Source: Clavulina sp. PMI_390
Taxonomy: Eukaryota > Basidiomycota > Agaricomycetes > Cantharellales > Hydnaceae
Assembly (NCBI GenBank): GCA_015039315.1
Contig: WIDE01000002.1
Coordinates: forward strand, 445,391 to 509,390
DNA: 64,000 bases
Direction of reading: 5' to 3'
The notes below the pieces were generated by a model that saw only the letters and a list, made by a program, of their open reading frames with translations, made no database searches and was not told where the DNA came from. Shown here piece by piece: positions 11,788 through 25,264 of this stretch (positions are counted from its first letter, which is position 1; each line of letters starts with the position of its first letter). Both the position numbers and the translations under genes were made by a program.

Positions 11788-12199
11788 TTTGGGGCGTGGT
11801 GGCTTTGTTTGCGCCGAGGCTGCGGACGATGTTGGTGCCGCAATTCATGCACATCCATCCATCTTCAATCTTAATTGGACAGGTCCTTGGCATTGGCTAC
11901 CCAACTCGCAGCAGTCCTACATATATTGTACGACTGTGCATCCCACAACGCACCTCATGGTCCAGTACGGTGATATCTCTTATCTGCGGTCACCTGATTT
12001 GCAAAGCGACGCAGCGCCAAGCTGCGTGCCCGATCACAATATAATTTTTCCCCCGCGCTCGCATGCAGAACTCACTCCCAACCTTCCCAACACATAAAAA
12101 TCTACGCTCCGCCCCGGCCGTTTCGCCCTCTTGTCCATCTTTGAGGTTCCCTAATAGCGCGTGTGCTGTTCCTCACAGACGTGGTTGCTAAAAGGAAGC
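11788..12199. promoter_or_regulatory. Divergent intergenic region with TATA-like box before FMO copy 1
   Basis: The 412 bp lie between the divergent TPR-like and FMO genes. A TATA-like cataaaaa lies at 12093-12100, about 100 bp before the FMO ATG at 12200. No gene was seen. Confidence 0.4.
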
Positions 12200-14673
12200 A
12201 TGGTTTGGGGGCTCGCCGCGTTAGTGCCCACTGCGTTGGGCATCCATCTTGCCGTTGCCACTCAGCTGCCTCTCCGCTCCCAAGCATTCCACCATGCAGC
12301 TGAATCCGAGTTTTTCGAGTTTACAACCCCAATCAAAAGGGTTGCTGTCATCGGTGCCGGCCCCTCAGGGCTGATCCACGCGTCCACGCTGATTGAAGAA
12401 GGCTTCGAGGTCCGCTTGTTTGAGAGGGCACCCAATCCTGGAGGCCAATGGCTTTATACTGATAAAACTCCCGTGCACACGTCGTTCCCGTGGGTCCATT
12501 ATCTTCGGGGACCGAGCTAAACGATTGGTAGCTCCTTCCCTGACTCTCGATTGTGCTTTGCATTTCTTTCACAGCAATCGACCAAATGAGATATCCGCGT
12601 ACATTCCAGACATCCCAAAGACCCTGCCGATGACAAAGATATACTCGGACGGGGATGGTGGCCTGCCGAACGACTGGCGCATGCGGGAGCACTGGAATCC
12701 TAGTTCGGTGTGGGCAAGGTTGTGGTCTACTGTCCCTCCTGTGCGATTCGATTCTACCAAGGCATATCTTGCGTGTGCTAACTACTGCTGTTTTCAGTAT
12801 GCGATGTCATTCCCTGGCATTACCTATGCTCCTGACACAGTTTGTCTTCCCCCTTCATACCTCGCGATGTTGCCCAGCTGACGAAGTCATGTTGTTAGCC
12901 ATGGAGGATGCAAAATCGCATCATTCAGCGCTACGTTCGCCAATACGCCTCCCATGTCGGTCTGAATGCCAACGATGAAGAGTCCGTCAATATCACCTCA
13001 TACTCAACCCGTGTCGAGCGCGTGCAAAAGCTTCCTGGGGAGACCAAGTGGACGCTCACGTTACGCAAGGTTGTCGAGGTTCCAGGAGATGGGGAGGCAA
13101 AGAAACTCCGCGTGGACTGGTGGTCGGAGGAATTCGATGCCGTCGTTGTAGGCACGCATTCTGAGGCGGACTCAGCTTGGGTGCCACCCATCCCTGGGCT
13201 CGCGGAGTGGGCACATGCATACCCGGAGGAGATCTATCATGGAAGGGAATATCGTCGGCCGGAGCCTCTCCAAGGCAAGGTATGCATCCGGCGCGTGAAT
13301 GAGCATAGCGAGTCTCTCTGCTCATCAGGACATTTCTCTTGCCTAGAATGTTTTGATCGTCGGAGGATCTGTTTCTGGGTCCGGGATAGGGGCTGATCTA
13401 GCTGGCCACGCCGGTTCCATCGTTGCAAGTGTGCGAGTAAGTCTTTATTTCCTACTTTCCTTCCTGACATTTACTTACTTGTTCTCACCTCTAGCAACAT
13501 CCGAACAACCCGCTCTTCGACAAAATCTTCATGGACTGGTTCGCCGAAAATACGACGTTCATCCCTGAAATTAGGGAATTCGCCCCAATTCCTCGTTCGA
13601 GGTCATCCCGCAAGGTGGGCGTCCGTGACGCGCAGATCACATTGATAAATGGGACAGTGGTGTCAGGGTTTGATCATGTGGGTGATATAGCTCGCTATAT
13701 ATCCGTCGCGATCTTGTAAGGGAAGAAACTCATAATCAGACTACAGATTATCCTGGCGACAGGCTATCGCTACTCGTTCCCATTCCTCGCCGGGCTGCAT
13801 AATAGGTAGCTTTTGTCATTCCTATACTCCTCTCTGGGTCTGCCTGACGGCCCCATAGCTCTATCGTGGGCCTAGAAGATCCAGAAACTCGCGTCGCCCC
13901 CATTATCACAGACGGAACGCACCACCGATCGCTTCATTGGACAGGACACTACATCCCCGATCCCACACTTGGTCTGGCTACTTGTGAGTGTAATTCTTAT
14001 TGAATCTCCTCTGACTAAATGTCTCATTGATTCAAATAAATAGACGAGCCTTGGGAGCTTGGGCCTTACCAGGCAAAGGGCTTTGCTCGCTCGTGGAAGA
14101 GAATGGCTCGCCTTCCAAGCACTGCTGAAATGTGGAAGGCCTACCCTGGACCTGGGCATGAGCTCCTCTGTCGCCCTGGTGCCACAGAATGTAAGCGCAG
14201 GAACGATACCACGTTGAAGGCGTTAACCCACACTTATTACTTTTCGCACTGGTCCGAAAGTTTGCTATCGTCTCTTTCTCACCTGGCTGAACAACGCCAA
14301 CCTCGAGTTTGGCGGGCAGATGCTTGAGAGCTCATCACTGTTTAGGTGAGTCCCAGAAGTCAACTCTTGTTGAATTCTGCGTACGTATGCGAATCTCATT
14401 CGTCAACCTTACGATATGCACTTCACGTAAAGGTACGCCCAAGGAGAAGCCTACTTCTTGGCGTATTATCAAGGCCGCCAGTCATTCAGGTATATAAATA
14501 GCATTGAGAAGAGGATGAACACCCCCCGCGCCGAATGGCCGGTGTGGAACGGGAGTGAGACGCGATGGAAGCCAGGGTCAATGCTGGCACATGCTTTAGA
14601 CGAAGACACGGCCTCGCAGGCTGAGAGCGGACCGTGGATCCCTCACTGGGCGGAGCTTTCAGACCGGTGGTGA
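12200..14673 (+). CDS. Flavin-containing monooxygenase-like protein, tandem copy 1
   Basis: FMOs use FAD and NADPH to oxygenate nucleophilic N or S atoms. The start is the ATG at 12200 (MVWGLAALVPTALG). The first 22 or so residues form a hydrophobic signal-peptide-like segment. The FAD Rossmann motif VAVIGAGPSGLIHA follows at about 12341-12380. An exon then holds YHGREYRRPEPLQGK, the FMO identity-motif region, and a second nucleotide-binding turn VGGSVSGSGIG (about 13353-13390). The C-terminal ILATGYRYSF block follows (about 13750), and the protein ends IPHWAELSDRW at 14673. About a dozen small introns interrupt it at positions shared with copy 2. All exons can be joined in frame. An ER/secretory location is inferred from the leader and would be unusual for this family. 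Confidence 0.82.
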
Positions 14674-15263
14674 TGGAATAGGGCTCCCCCTATGCACCAC
14701 ATGAAAGTTATTTAGTGCACCATGTCGGATAACATCCCAGCAGTTGCGCAATTCTATTATACCAAACCAAATAAGAATACATAGCCTTCGGAATCAGGCG
14801 CTCAACCCGAGGCACGGCCCACATTACTGGACGTCATTTTCATCTGGTGGAAATCGCCGTGACTTCTTCACTCCGGCAACTAAACTTTGATATGCGCCAT
14901 TTGGTCTAGCCTCGCTTAAATCAGACACTTCCCCTTAACATGGCTAGCGCCGCTGAATCACGAGTTTACCGGACTGTGGTGATCCAAACCCACAAGTGAA
15001 CTACCTGAATGGAGAGTCTTTGCGCCCCTGGCTAGTGCAAAAAAGGCTCAGGTTCATTTTGGCGTAGCATGCCCGAGATGATGAAGTCACCATCGTGGAT
15101 TTCGTAAGGAAACATCGATTCCTCGCCGACGGCGAGTGGGCTTATACCACTATCCACTGGCAATATATATATATATATGTGAATTCTGGACCAAGAAATT
15201 GTGCCTCGCAAGCGTTAGAACACCTCCCCCAGTGACTAGCACCAGGCTTCGTCCAAACAGATC
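14674..15263. promoter_or_regulatory. Intergenic between tandem FMO genes
   Basis: The 590 bp hold the 3' flank of copy 1 and the promoter of copy 2. An (AT)8 run lies 85 bp before the copy 2 start and may serve as its TATA element. No gene was seen. Confidence 0.45.
15163..15178. repeat. (AT)8 dinucleotide microsatellite
   Basis: Sixteen bases of perfect alternating AT lie about 85 bp upstream of FMO copy 2. Confidence 0.95.
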
Positions 15264-17847
15264 ATGCTCTTGACGAATATTGCTGTTGTGTCTCTTGTGC
15301 TCCTCTTGAGCCCAAGTGCCACCCTTGGCAACCAACTCCCGCTCTATTCGTCGGGATTCGATCGCAAGTCTCAGCGTGAAACCCAATTCTTCAAATTCTC
15401 CACCCCTATCAAAAGGGTTGCGGTCATCGGGGCTGGTCCTACTGGACTGATTCACGCCTCAACTTTGATAGATGAAGGGTTTGAGGTTCGCTTGTTCGAG
15501 CGAGCACCCATGCCTGGCGGACAATGGTTCTACACCGACCGAAAACCTGTGCATGCTTCATTTCCGTAAGTTTATCCCATCCACCCGCATGATTTCATCG
15601 TAGGATGACGTTTTCCTCGTGGTCATTCCATCTGTCCTTCCTGGAGGCAGCAATCGGCCCATCGAGACCGCCGCCTACATCCCTGATATCCCAGAGGTCC
15701 TGCCGACCACGAGGATATACTCTGATGGAGATGAAGGGGCCTCGAACGATTGGCGAATGCGAGAACATTGGAACCCCAGCTCGGTGTGGGCACGGTTGTG
15801 GTCTACCGTCCCCCCAGTAAGTCTATATCCTGCACAACTTTTCCGCCATGAACTGACCGTATTCATCATGACAGTTCATGATGAGATTCCCTGGGGTTGA
15901 GTACGCTCCCGACACGGTCCGTCAGCCCCAACTTCTCTCTCCAAACAAACTAATTGACTGAATATGTTACCGTCAGCCATGGAGGATGCAAAATCGTATT
16001 ATTCAGCGATATGTCCGGCAATATGCATCCCATATTGGGCTCAACACCAATGACGAAGAGTCGGCCAACATCACTTCGTACTCAACTCGCGTCGAACGCG
16101 TGCAGAAGCTTCCTGGGCATACCAAGTGGACGCTGACGCTACGCAAGGTGGTCGGGGTGCCTGGCGAAGGCGAAAAGAGGCTTCGCGTGGATTGGTGGGA
16201 GGAGAAATTCGATGCAGTCGTGGTAGCCACTCACTCCCAAGCAGACTCAGCTTGGGTGCCACCCATCCCTGGTTTGGCGGAGTGGGCCCAGGCGTATCCC
16301 GAGAAAATTTATCATGGACGAGAATATCGCCGGCCGGAGCCTCTGGAAGGAAAGGTATATGCACAAGTCAGTCCACATCCTTAGCGAGCTATCTACTCAT
16401 TACTGGCCATGATTTTAGAATGTCCTCATCGTCGGAGGGTCAGTTTCTGGTTCTGGTATTGGTGTTGACCTTGCTGGACACGCTGGATCAATCAGTGCTA
16501 GTGTGCGGGCAAGTATCTTCTCCCCATTTCTCAGCCATTACATCATAAGTGCTGTCCTAACTCATTGTGATGAACACCGTATAGATGAATCCCAAACGGC
16601 GCGAAGACATCAATAAGAAAATCTTCCTTGACTGGTTCCCGCAGAATACAACCATTCTTCCTGAGATTAAGGCATTCGCCCCACTCCCCCGTCTTGACGC
16701 CCGGTCTGGCAACATGGGCGTTCGTGACGCGCAAATCACACTGGTGAACGGGACGGTCGTATCTGGATTTGATCATGTGAGTTGGCAAATGCTGGTCCGC
16801 AGCGATCAGGCATAACTTTTCTCTAATCTTGGCGTCTGGCGCCGTGGCGGTAGATTATCCTAGCCACCGGCTATCGCTACTCGTTCCCTTTCCTCGCCGG
16901 GCTCCACAACAGGTAACTCACCCTCTTTGGTTTCCCGCTCATCCGAACTATTGTTGAATTACACCCTTGCTATGTTTAGCTCCATTGTAGGCTTCGAGGA
17001 GCCTGAGACACAAGTGGCTCCCATCATCACCGACGGGACGCATCATCGATCGCTGCACTGGACAGGCCATTATATCCCAGACCCTACGCTTGGAGTTGTG
17101 AGCCGTGAGTGTCGTCGCAATAATCGAACTTTGAGCCAGCAGGTTGACATCCAGATTGATATCGGGCGTTGCTTGTTCAATGCAGACCAACCTTGGGAGC
17201 TAGGCCCTTATCAGGCCAAAGGGTTTGCCCGATCTTGGAAGGGTACGGCCCGCATTCCAAACATCCCGGAGATGTGGAACTCGTACCCCGGCGCGGGGCA
17301 TGAATTGTTCTGCCATCCTGGGTCTACTGAATGTTAGTTCACTCATCACATCCGTCATGTACGACCAGCTTACTTGTTCTTTCTCTAATCCTATTGCATT
17401 TTTTTTCTAGTTTGTCATCGCCTGTTCCTCACATGGTTGAACGACGCCAGCCTCGAGTTTGGTGGCAAAATGCTCGACACGCTCCCCTCAGTAAAGTCAG
17501 TTTCTTGCGATATCATGATGTGTCGTTTCTTGCTTGCGAACATGATCCCTTAATTTATCCGTCATTCTAGGGACATGGAAGCATTGGCATATTATCTCTC
17601 GTTTTATCAAGGTCGCGAGTCAATTGGGTTCGTTGATCGCCTCAAGGCGAAAATGCAGACGCCTCGCGCCGAGTGGCCCGCACGCAACGAGAGCGAGTGG
17701 ACGCCCGCATCAGGCCCGCCTTCTTTCGATGATGACGACAGGTTGGAGCCTGAGAGATGGGACGAAAACGAGAGGGGCGAGCTACGTGCCGCCACGAGAG
17801 AGGAGCCATATATCCCGCATTGGGCGGAAATTTCGGATCGCTGGTGA
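15264..17847 (+). CDS. Flavin-containing monooxygenase-like protein, tandem copy 2
   Basis: A paralog of copy 1 in the same direction. The ATG at 15264 starts MLLTNIAVVSLVLLLSPSA, a clear signal-peptide-like leader ending before NQLPLYSS. The FAD motif VAVIGAGPTGLIHA is at about 15418-15460. Later exons match copy 1 closely: IYSDGDEGASNDWRMREHW, the PWRMQNRIIQRYVRQYASH exon, YHGREYRRPEPLEGK, VGGSVSGSGIG, ILATGYRYSFPFLAGLH and DQPWELGPYQAKGFARSW. The last exon adds an acidic stretch (FDDDDRLEPERWDENERGE) missing from copy 1 and ends IPHWAEISDRW at 17847. Intron positions agree with copy 1, so the pair arose by tandem duplication. The substrate is unknown. Confidence 0.84.
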
Positions 17848-18784
17848 CAGCACCTCGCATAGCGACAGGCGTTGGGGATCGGACTTCTTAGCCTGCTACC
17901 GGGTGCACATCGGATGTACCGGTGGATCCAGTCGTCGTGGTCGGTCCCGGTAGCAGATGGCAAGTTGCAACTGGCTTTTTGATGACGACGCGCTTTCTCC
18001 TGCTTCGATACTGGGTTGCAGCTAATCTATGGGTCAACAATCACGCACATTATCTTTGTTCACACCGTTGACGATGAGGGGAATACATGAGATTTTATGT
18101 TTAGTAGCGTCAAAAGCGCCTCAGATTTTATTTTTATTGAGCCACACGTAACGATTGATTGAATCCGAGCCAATGGAGTATTCGTACGCGACGCAGCTCT
18201 CACGGCCCCACGACGACGCCGAGAATTTGCACTAAAATACGCAGCAATTTGGCTCTTGTCATCACGCTCCAATCCGAGCGATATTTTTAGTCAATTATTG
18301 TTCGGGACAGCACACGATCCTTTATCAAGGACAGTGTAATATGCTGAAAAGCTACCGTGTCTCAGCCATTGTTATTTAAGTCGGAGTGCGGTAATGGGGA
18401 AAGAGAAGGAAAATAGAAATGGGGCCACTCGGCGAGAGAGAGTCCATGCGAATCATATCGATGCTGCGGATTGTCAATGCCCGCCGGGCTGACGACTCAG
18501 GACCAGGGGTCGTCAAGCACAAGAGGTGAAGACGGGGGAGACGAGGAGAGACGAGCAAGGCAATGCTATGACGACAATGACGACGATGGGAGGGAGCGAT
18601 GCAAAAGGCGATGCTTTCGCTCTCCCCGTCTGAATAGCGCTAGAGAACTGAATAGCAGTGTGGTTTGTGTGGACGTGTGTACTTGGCATTCAGTCGCGCC
18701 CAAGTCCAATAGAGTTGTTACATAACGACTGCGCAGTGCTCCCGGATACCACACCCCCTTCCTCCTTCTGGTCAGTACCTTGTT
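17848..18784. other. Intergenic, 937 bp
   Basis: The gap lies between FMO copy 2 and the EST1/SMG6-like gene. Only short frames without motifs were seen. It should hold the 3' UTR of the first and the promoter of the second. Confidence 0.5.
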
Positions 18785-21700
18785 ATGAGAGATCAGCAAG
18801 GCGACCGCGACGACGGCGAACGCTTGATCCGTCCAACGATGGACTTGGCTGACCGTCTTACCCAACTAAAGCGAAAACAGGCTGCTGCTGCGCAAGCATC
18901 GTATGTGTCCGATGGACGTCAACACAGCAAGATACTAACACACCTCTCCTTTTGCATTTCTTTTCCATCTTTTTAGAGCAACTCCCAAACGCACTGAACG
19001 CCCTGCTCCTCTCCCTGTTTCATCTCCAGGCGCTGGTCCGTCATCATCAAAGTTCACTTCTGCGACCACCATCAATGCCAGCGGCTCTGCTCCGCAGCCC
19101 ATCGAATCCCAGCCTCTAAGACGACGACTATCCCCAGACAGAGACTTTGATCGCGGCATTCCTCTATCCCAAGCTCCAGGCAGACTTTTTGATCCAGATT
19201 CTCCAGATACAACTGGTCTTGGTTCATCGCGCCAAGGGATCATAGCTAATCCTAGAGGCTTGCACTATCGAGATTCACCACAGGCCGAAGCCATGTCTGA
19301 AGCATCTTCTACTGGTTCTCCTCGTAAGCCCGCGGCCCCTCGAGGACCATCTGGCGGCCCCTCGGGCGCACCTCGTCGCGCTGCTCCACCGCCCCCTGGT
19401 GCTCAGCAGCAGTCGCAGTCCAGGGTCCCGCAGCGCCCCGCAGACCCGAGTCGACGCTTGTTTGAACCCAACCGCGACGATCCTCTCCGTTTTGGTTCCA
19501 CCATGACCAGGCAGGCCCCCTCCCAGACTGAATCCCAGTCTACACACTCCCATAATGGCTATCTCTCTGCCTCTTCCACCTCTGATACCCGCTCGCTCGC
19601 GTCATCTGCTTTCACCCTCTCATCCGCCACGACTGGTACCTCGGTTGATTCTGGTTCTCAACCGCGAGAGGAGAAGAAAGAGTCCACCCCCCTGGTCGCT
19701 GAACTCAAACGAGTCTACCGCGAAATCTCCATCATGGAGAAGAAACTCACCGAGCAATGCTCCATCACCGAGACGAAAGACGAAGAACTTTCTCGTTTTG
19801 ATACCACTTATACCTCACCTTCGTCAACCCCGGCTCAGATCCAGAAATGGATCCAGCTTGCAGCTGCACACAAGGAGTACGTTGCCACGCTTTGCTTCAT
19901 ATCACGTTGACGAAAAGAACTAGAGACTGATTTACTTGGCTTCTTGGTACTCAATAGGCTTGTTGAAATGGGTTATCGCCTCCTCGAGATTGCAAAAGGA
20001 CCTTCGATTCCAGCCTCCGTTCAATCGATCCCAGACCGCTACAATATCATATGGCGCATGTGGCTTGTGGGCTTCCACCATCTCATCATCACCCTATGGC
20101 GGACATCCGCTACCAATCCAGCAGTCTTCGAAGTCCTCTCCGACTTCATCTACTTTGCGTACAAATTCTACTCGGAGATGTACGAGAGGCACTCGTTCCA
20201 GATGTACCGGGGACAGTGGCTCGAGGCCCTCGGCGATCTCGCGAGCTATCGCATGATGATTGCTGCGCACGAGCAGCAGCAGCGCACCGCGGCCGCAGCT
20301 GATATCACACCAACTCTTGGCATCACTGCGAGCCCGTCTGGCCTCGCTCCTCTCACTCAGAGCACGTTGGCGCGAACCACGGTTCTGGGATCGCAATTTG
20401 CGCTGAACCATCCATCTCACATCCCTACCTCTGCTGCGCCGGGCTTCCTTGAGCTCCCCCAAACTCAGTTTATGGGCGAGACGGCCCCGTCCGCGAATGC
20501 CCATCTGAATGAGAATGTGAATGGAGCTAATTCTGGACGAGGCCTCCCGCAGCGTCAGTCTCCCATTCCGTCCGTAGGCATCCTAGCAGCTCAGCAGATG
20601 GGTGAGTGTGACGAGCGCGAGATTTGGAGGAACGTGGCGCGAGAATGGTATGCTCTTGGCCTCAAGGATACCCCAGGCGCGGGCAGGTTACAGTATCATC
20701 TTGGCGCGCTTAGCCGAGATGTCAAGGGGGATGAGCTTAGAACAGTGTATCACTTCATCAAGAGGTCAGTTTCCCTTCCACTCTTTTTTGGTGAATGGAA
20801 TGTTGAAATTTTATCGCTCTATCCAGCCTCATCGCTATTCATCCATTCGACTCTGCTCGCGAGCGAGCGCTTACATATCTCTCCCCCCAACTAGTTCAAT
20901 CCCTAGCTGCACCATCCGCCTCCGCCGCGTCACTCTTCCTCCACATCCAAATTCAGCTGTTCACTCGCATTGATCTCGATCAGGTGCAGCCGAATCTCGC
21001 ACGGTTTATTGAGCGCCTTGAGCTTGATGGCCCCTCTGGCGAAGAGCCCGAGTGGATCATGATGGCCGTGCTAGCCATCGGCAGTCTGCTCGAGTTCGGC
21101 AAGTCCGATGCCGTGCTGCGCAGGGCATGTGGGCTATCGTCAGTTCCTCCGCCGTCAGCATCGTCGCAAGCGAGCCGACCGAACGACTCGAGTCGTCCGA
21201 CGTCGTGGAGTACTGATGGTGGCTCGATTAATATTGCTGTATCAGCGCATGGTGCCGCGAAAGCGCAACCATGGGTCGCTGATCAGGCTGCAGCAGCTGC
21301 CAGTGGCTCTTCCATGCTGCCTATCCCCGAATCTAGCAGGATGGAAGAGGACGATCCGTCAAACCTCTCCCGACCTATGCAAGCTCTCACCACCGACTCC
21401 CCTCAATTTGAGGACCCACGGTCAAAGCAGGCACAGATGCTGCTGAACCTGGCCCTCGAAGTTGCGTTCACCACCCTTGGGCACCTCATCAAGACCAAGC
21501 CATACATGCCCGCGCAGAGCGATTACGTCAAGCCTCCCCTGAACCCATATATCACCATCATGCTCACTTTCCTCTCTACAATCTTCAAATACCCGGGTGT
21601 ACACCCACTAATCGAGCGATGGATTCCATGGGGCGCTCTCGCTGATCTGCTCGGGCATGCGTTGCGAAAGGCGAACGGTCCGAGCGACAAGGATGTTCCG

Positions 21701-23234
21701 CTCTTCAGCACTAGTCAGCTCCTGCCTGAGGACTGGGCCCTCCGAGGCATGGAGTGGACGAACCGACGAGTGTACGAGCGGGGCTTCTGGGCAAAACCAC
21801 ACAAGGGTCCGCTAGGTGCGATGGTGCAAGGCGAGATGGACGTGATCGTTGCCTCCAACACGATCATGTCCCCGTCATTCATCGGTGCAAATCCAAATGC
21901 GCCTGCGAGCGCGAGCATCGGCGCCGATGGGCTAGACGGGATCGTCGAGGATGACGACGACGAGGAAGATGCTGCTGACAGCATGGACCTCGATGGAGCG
22001 CATGGTTCACGCCATCACCGCTCTTCTCGCCGCCCGAAACTGAGCCCCGCCCAAGCACTTGGCGTTGTGCGGTGGAAGCGCATGGGCTCCATCGCGGATA
22101 TGCTTGTGCGCGTCGTTCCTGGTTTCCGATGGGATCCCAATTCGCTATCGATCGTCATTGTCGAGGACTTGGCGGACAAGATTGCGTTGTGGGAGCAAGA
22201 GCGCATGAACGAAGAGGAGGAGCGGGCACTCGCCGCCGCAAGGCAGCAGCAGTTGCTTGAGCAGACGCAGATGAGGCATCGTCGCACTTCATCGAACCCA
22301 AGATCGGGCGATATGATGGATGTCGATGTTGATGAGGACGGGTTCGAGATTCTGCCGCCTGAGGAAGAAGGTGGCGAAGATGTCGCCGATGATGATGAGG
22401 AGGACCCCGAGGACAGCGAGCAAGTGCGGGAGCTCAAGGCCCGCCGAAGATATCTACGCAACCTTGTGCGGATGTCTGATCGTTCAGCTCCGAGAGGTGT
22501 GCCTCCGCCGCCACCGCCACGTCGTGGACCCAAACCTCCCGCTCCCAGTCGCCCCCCACTTAAAGTGCTCCCTGGATACACTGTCCTAGTCATCGATACC
22601 AACATCCTTCTCTCCTCCCTCTCTGTCGTCTCCTCACTCGTTGATAGCAACAAGTGGACTATTATCGTCCCGTTGGCTGGTATGTGTTGATCGTTTCTTT
22701 CCTAAGTTTGTAGTACTGATCTGGTCCAACTCTCTTTGTAGTTATCACTGAGCTCGATGGCATATCCAAGAACTCATCCCCGCTTGGAAATGCTGCAACC
22801 GACGCCCTCCACTACCTCGTCACCGCTGTTCCCGCTCACAGGACCCTCAAAGTGCAGACCTCGAAGGGCAACTACCTACGCACACTATCCGTGAGATCAG
22901 AGAATATCGACTTCTCGTTCGGCTCGAGTCATGATCGTAACATGGATGACCTCATCCTGCGGTCAGCTGCATGGCAAGCAGAGCACTTCTACGACCAACG
23001 ATTCCAAGGACCGGAGAGTAGCTACGACACATCGTCCTCGGGAACCTCTAAAGTCGTTGTCCTCAGTTTCGACCGAAATCGTACGTTTATTTGATACTTC
23101 GACTTTGTTTACTCATTTAGCTCATCAATTCTTTTACTTATCCGTGTTTAGTCCGCCTCAAAGCCCGCAGCCGCAAGCTTGATGCTGCGGATGAGAAAGA
23201 TATGGGGAGCATTATGGCTGCTAACTCATTCTAA
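18785..23234 (+). CDS. EST1/SMG6-like protein with C-terminal PIN nuclease domain
   Basis: A long protein in six or so exons. The ATG at 18785 is used; a second in-frame ATG at 18839 is possible. The N-terminal 280 or so residues are Ser/Pro/Gln-rich and probably disordered. The EST1-type helical region follows (LVEMGYRLLEIAKGP, IIWRMWLVGFHHLIITLW, FAYKFYSEMYERHS, then EWYALGLKDTPGAGRLQYHL), equivalent to the 14-3-3-like and helical-hairpin domain. A long acidic/Ser linker leads to the PIN domain from about 22560: VLVIDTNILLSS, ITELDGISKN, NMDDLILRSA and VVLSFDRN supply the conserved acidic residues for metal binding. SMG6 cleaves mRNA in nonsense-mediated decay; that role is inferred from domain order. 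The protein ends AANSF at 23234. Confidence 0.82.
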
Positions 23235-23995
23235 ACCTGTTCTCAATGATCGGACCCTTTACCACCCCCTCCACCTCCACCTACATCTCTACCCTTCCCC
23301 CCTTGGGCGCAACAATCACCCTATCATCCGGTAAAACCAATCTTCGCCCAGCATAAGCCCGCCGCACCATCCCCTAGATATGGGGCTTAAACCAGGCAGC
23401 TGGAGCACCCTGACACCACCCTTATCGCTTCCCTTTCTCTCTCAGTTCTGGGGTGATACCTTTTGGACCCTCCTTATGGATACCGTCCGAACTTACGACG
23501 AGTCTCCCGCCCGCCAGAATAAACCTGGTGTTAGGCTTGGGTTCGTCGTAAAACACACTCTTTCTTCAATTTCTCGAATCTTTCCTATGCTTTCCTTCTA
23601 TCCTTTTTTTCTTACTGCTCTGCTGTGCATGGACCGTCCAGCTTTTCACTCTCATTTGTCGTGTCTCTTCTCCTCATTCATTATTCTTCTTATCAATTCG
23701 TAACTTATCCCTTCGCCTTTTATCAATCTCTCGCTCTCCTTGCATCTGTCGCCTCACTCCTTGTTTGTACTGTACTTATTGCTTGTTCTTATTCTCTTCA
23801 TCTAGAGGCGCGATACTGCGTGCCTCGTCCCAATACCATTATTTTGGGCTCATCTAACTCTGCGTGTGACTTTGGTGGAAAAGGTGCATATGGTACCGGT
23901 ACTAACTAGTGAAGGTGATTGATTGCTGACGAGATGGGAAGGACTTTGGGGGTCGTCCACACACTGGGAGCAAACGAATGACTAATTACGTGTGA
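23235..23995. other. Convergent 3' intergenic, 761 bp
   Basis: The gap lies between the SMG6-like and STRAP-like stops. It is strongly pyrimidine-biased on the plus strand (23240-23800). An open frame at 23380-23703 is low complexity with no motif and was not accepted as a gene. Confidence 0.5.
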
Positions 23996-25264
23996 TCAAT
24001 ATGCGCCTCCGTTCGCATCATCAGTTCCTTGCCACAAGCCGTAAGAGCGACCGGGGACGGTCTGCCAGAGACGAATCGTCCCATCCTCTATTCAAAGGAA
24101 ACGGGCTCACCAATCAGGGACATCGATCAGGTTGTGCGTGTAACAAAGACATTTACGTACCACTTCCAGTGGCGTACATCTCCCCATCAGGACTGTACTC
24201 GATGCAATGGACAGGCCCATGGTGACCTTTGTACACCTCCCTCTCTTCGCCATTGTCCAAGCCATATACGCGCACCCATGGATCAGCCACACTGCCTGCA
24301 ACGAAGCGATCGGTGAAGGTGGGGTGTAGGCTGGCACATGATGGTGCATGTGGGACAGTCACGGTGTGTGTCGGTGCGGAATTTGGAACAAGGGGCAGGA
24401 AAGACACTTCCTTGCCGGCGCACACGATCAAGCGTTGTTTCGCCTGGGAGAGCTCTAAAGATAGTGGAGCAGTTGGGAGTGTGACTGAGTGAATCTCGAC
24501 GAGATTTCGCAAATCCCACCACCTGGATGCCGATGCAAGTCCGACATAAGAAACGAATAGCATTTCTGTTCTTAAAATAAGTAGTAGTGATACATACCGA
24601 ATTACTTTGTCTTCACCAGCAGTGACACCCACCGCTCGGTCTCCGTCCCAAATGATACTCTTGATTGTCCCATCGTGTGCTTCGTTGGCGGTCCCGCGCT
24701 TCATGAAATTGGGTGCTGCATCTGGTCGTGTGAGGTCGAACAAGCGCACTTTCTTTTCGTTTCCGGCCGTAATAAGATGCGATGCAGATGGAGATAAGGC
24801 TACAGTGCGGACGATGTGATTATGAGGGAAGGAATGCAAAACAGCGCCAGAATAGGTATCCCAAACTTTACTGTGAGACAAACAGGTGAGTCAGTGAGTG
24901 AGTCAACACAACCGCAGCGGGAGAAGGATCGGTGTAGTATACTAACGCAGTAAAGTCTGCACTACCAGTGGCGGCTTTTGACGCGTCCCGGGAGAGCTTT
25001 GTGCTCCATACCGCGCCTTTGTGGCCTGGAATTCCAGGGGTCAGCACGTGGGCAGTGTTGAAGAAAAAGAGGAAGGTTATTTATCAACTCACCGACAAAC
25101 GTGCCGATCCAGTCGCCCTTCCAGTCCCGAAGCATGGGGTTGCCATCCTTGCAGCTCGAGACGAGCAAAAATTTGCTCTCCTCGTCTAACATGTTGGAAA
25201 AGCTGAGGTGGACGACAGGGCGGGTATGGCCGGAGCAAGTAAGGGGGATCACGCGGGCAGCCAT
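23996..25264 (-). CDS. STRAP/unrip-like WD40 repeat protein
   Basis: The ATG at 25264 starts MAARVIPLTCSGHTRPVVHL, close to the start of STRAP (LTCSGHTRPVV). Further STRAP-specific blocks are SCKDGNPMLRDWKGDWIGTF, GHKGAVWS, SADFTAKVWD, HIVRTVALS, YKGHHGPVHCIEYSPDG and the final GTIRLWQTVPGRSYGLW. The protein stops at 23996 soon after the last repeat, shorter than vertebrate STRAP, which has an extra C-terminal tail. STRAP binds the SMN complex and other partners; in fungi the role is less clear. Introns fall between WD repeats, each with canonical ends. Confidence 0.9.

Noticed and set aside
22015..22653. 212-codon Ser-rich minus-strand frame
   Set aside because: An antisense shadow of the SMG6-like acidic linker and PIN start.
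23380..23703. 107-codon plus-strand frame after the SMG6-like gene
   Set aside because: Low-complexity, hydrophobic reading of a pyrimidine-rich 3' region with no family features.
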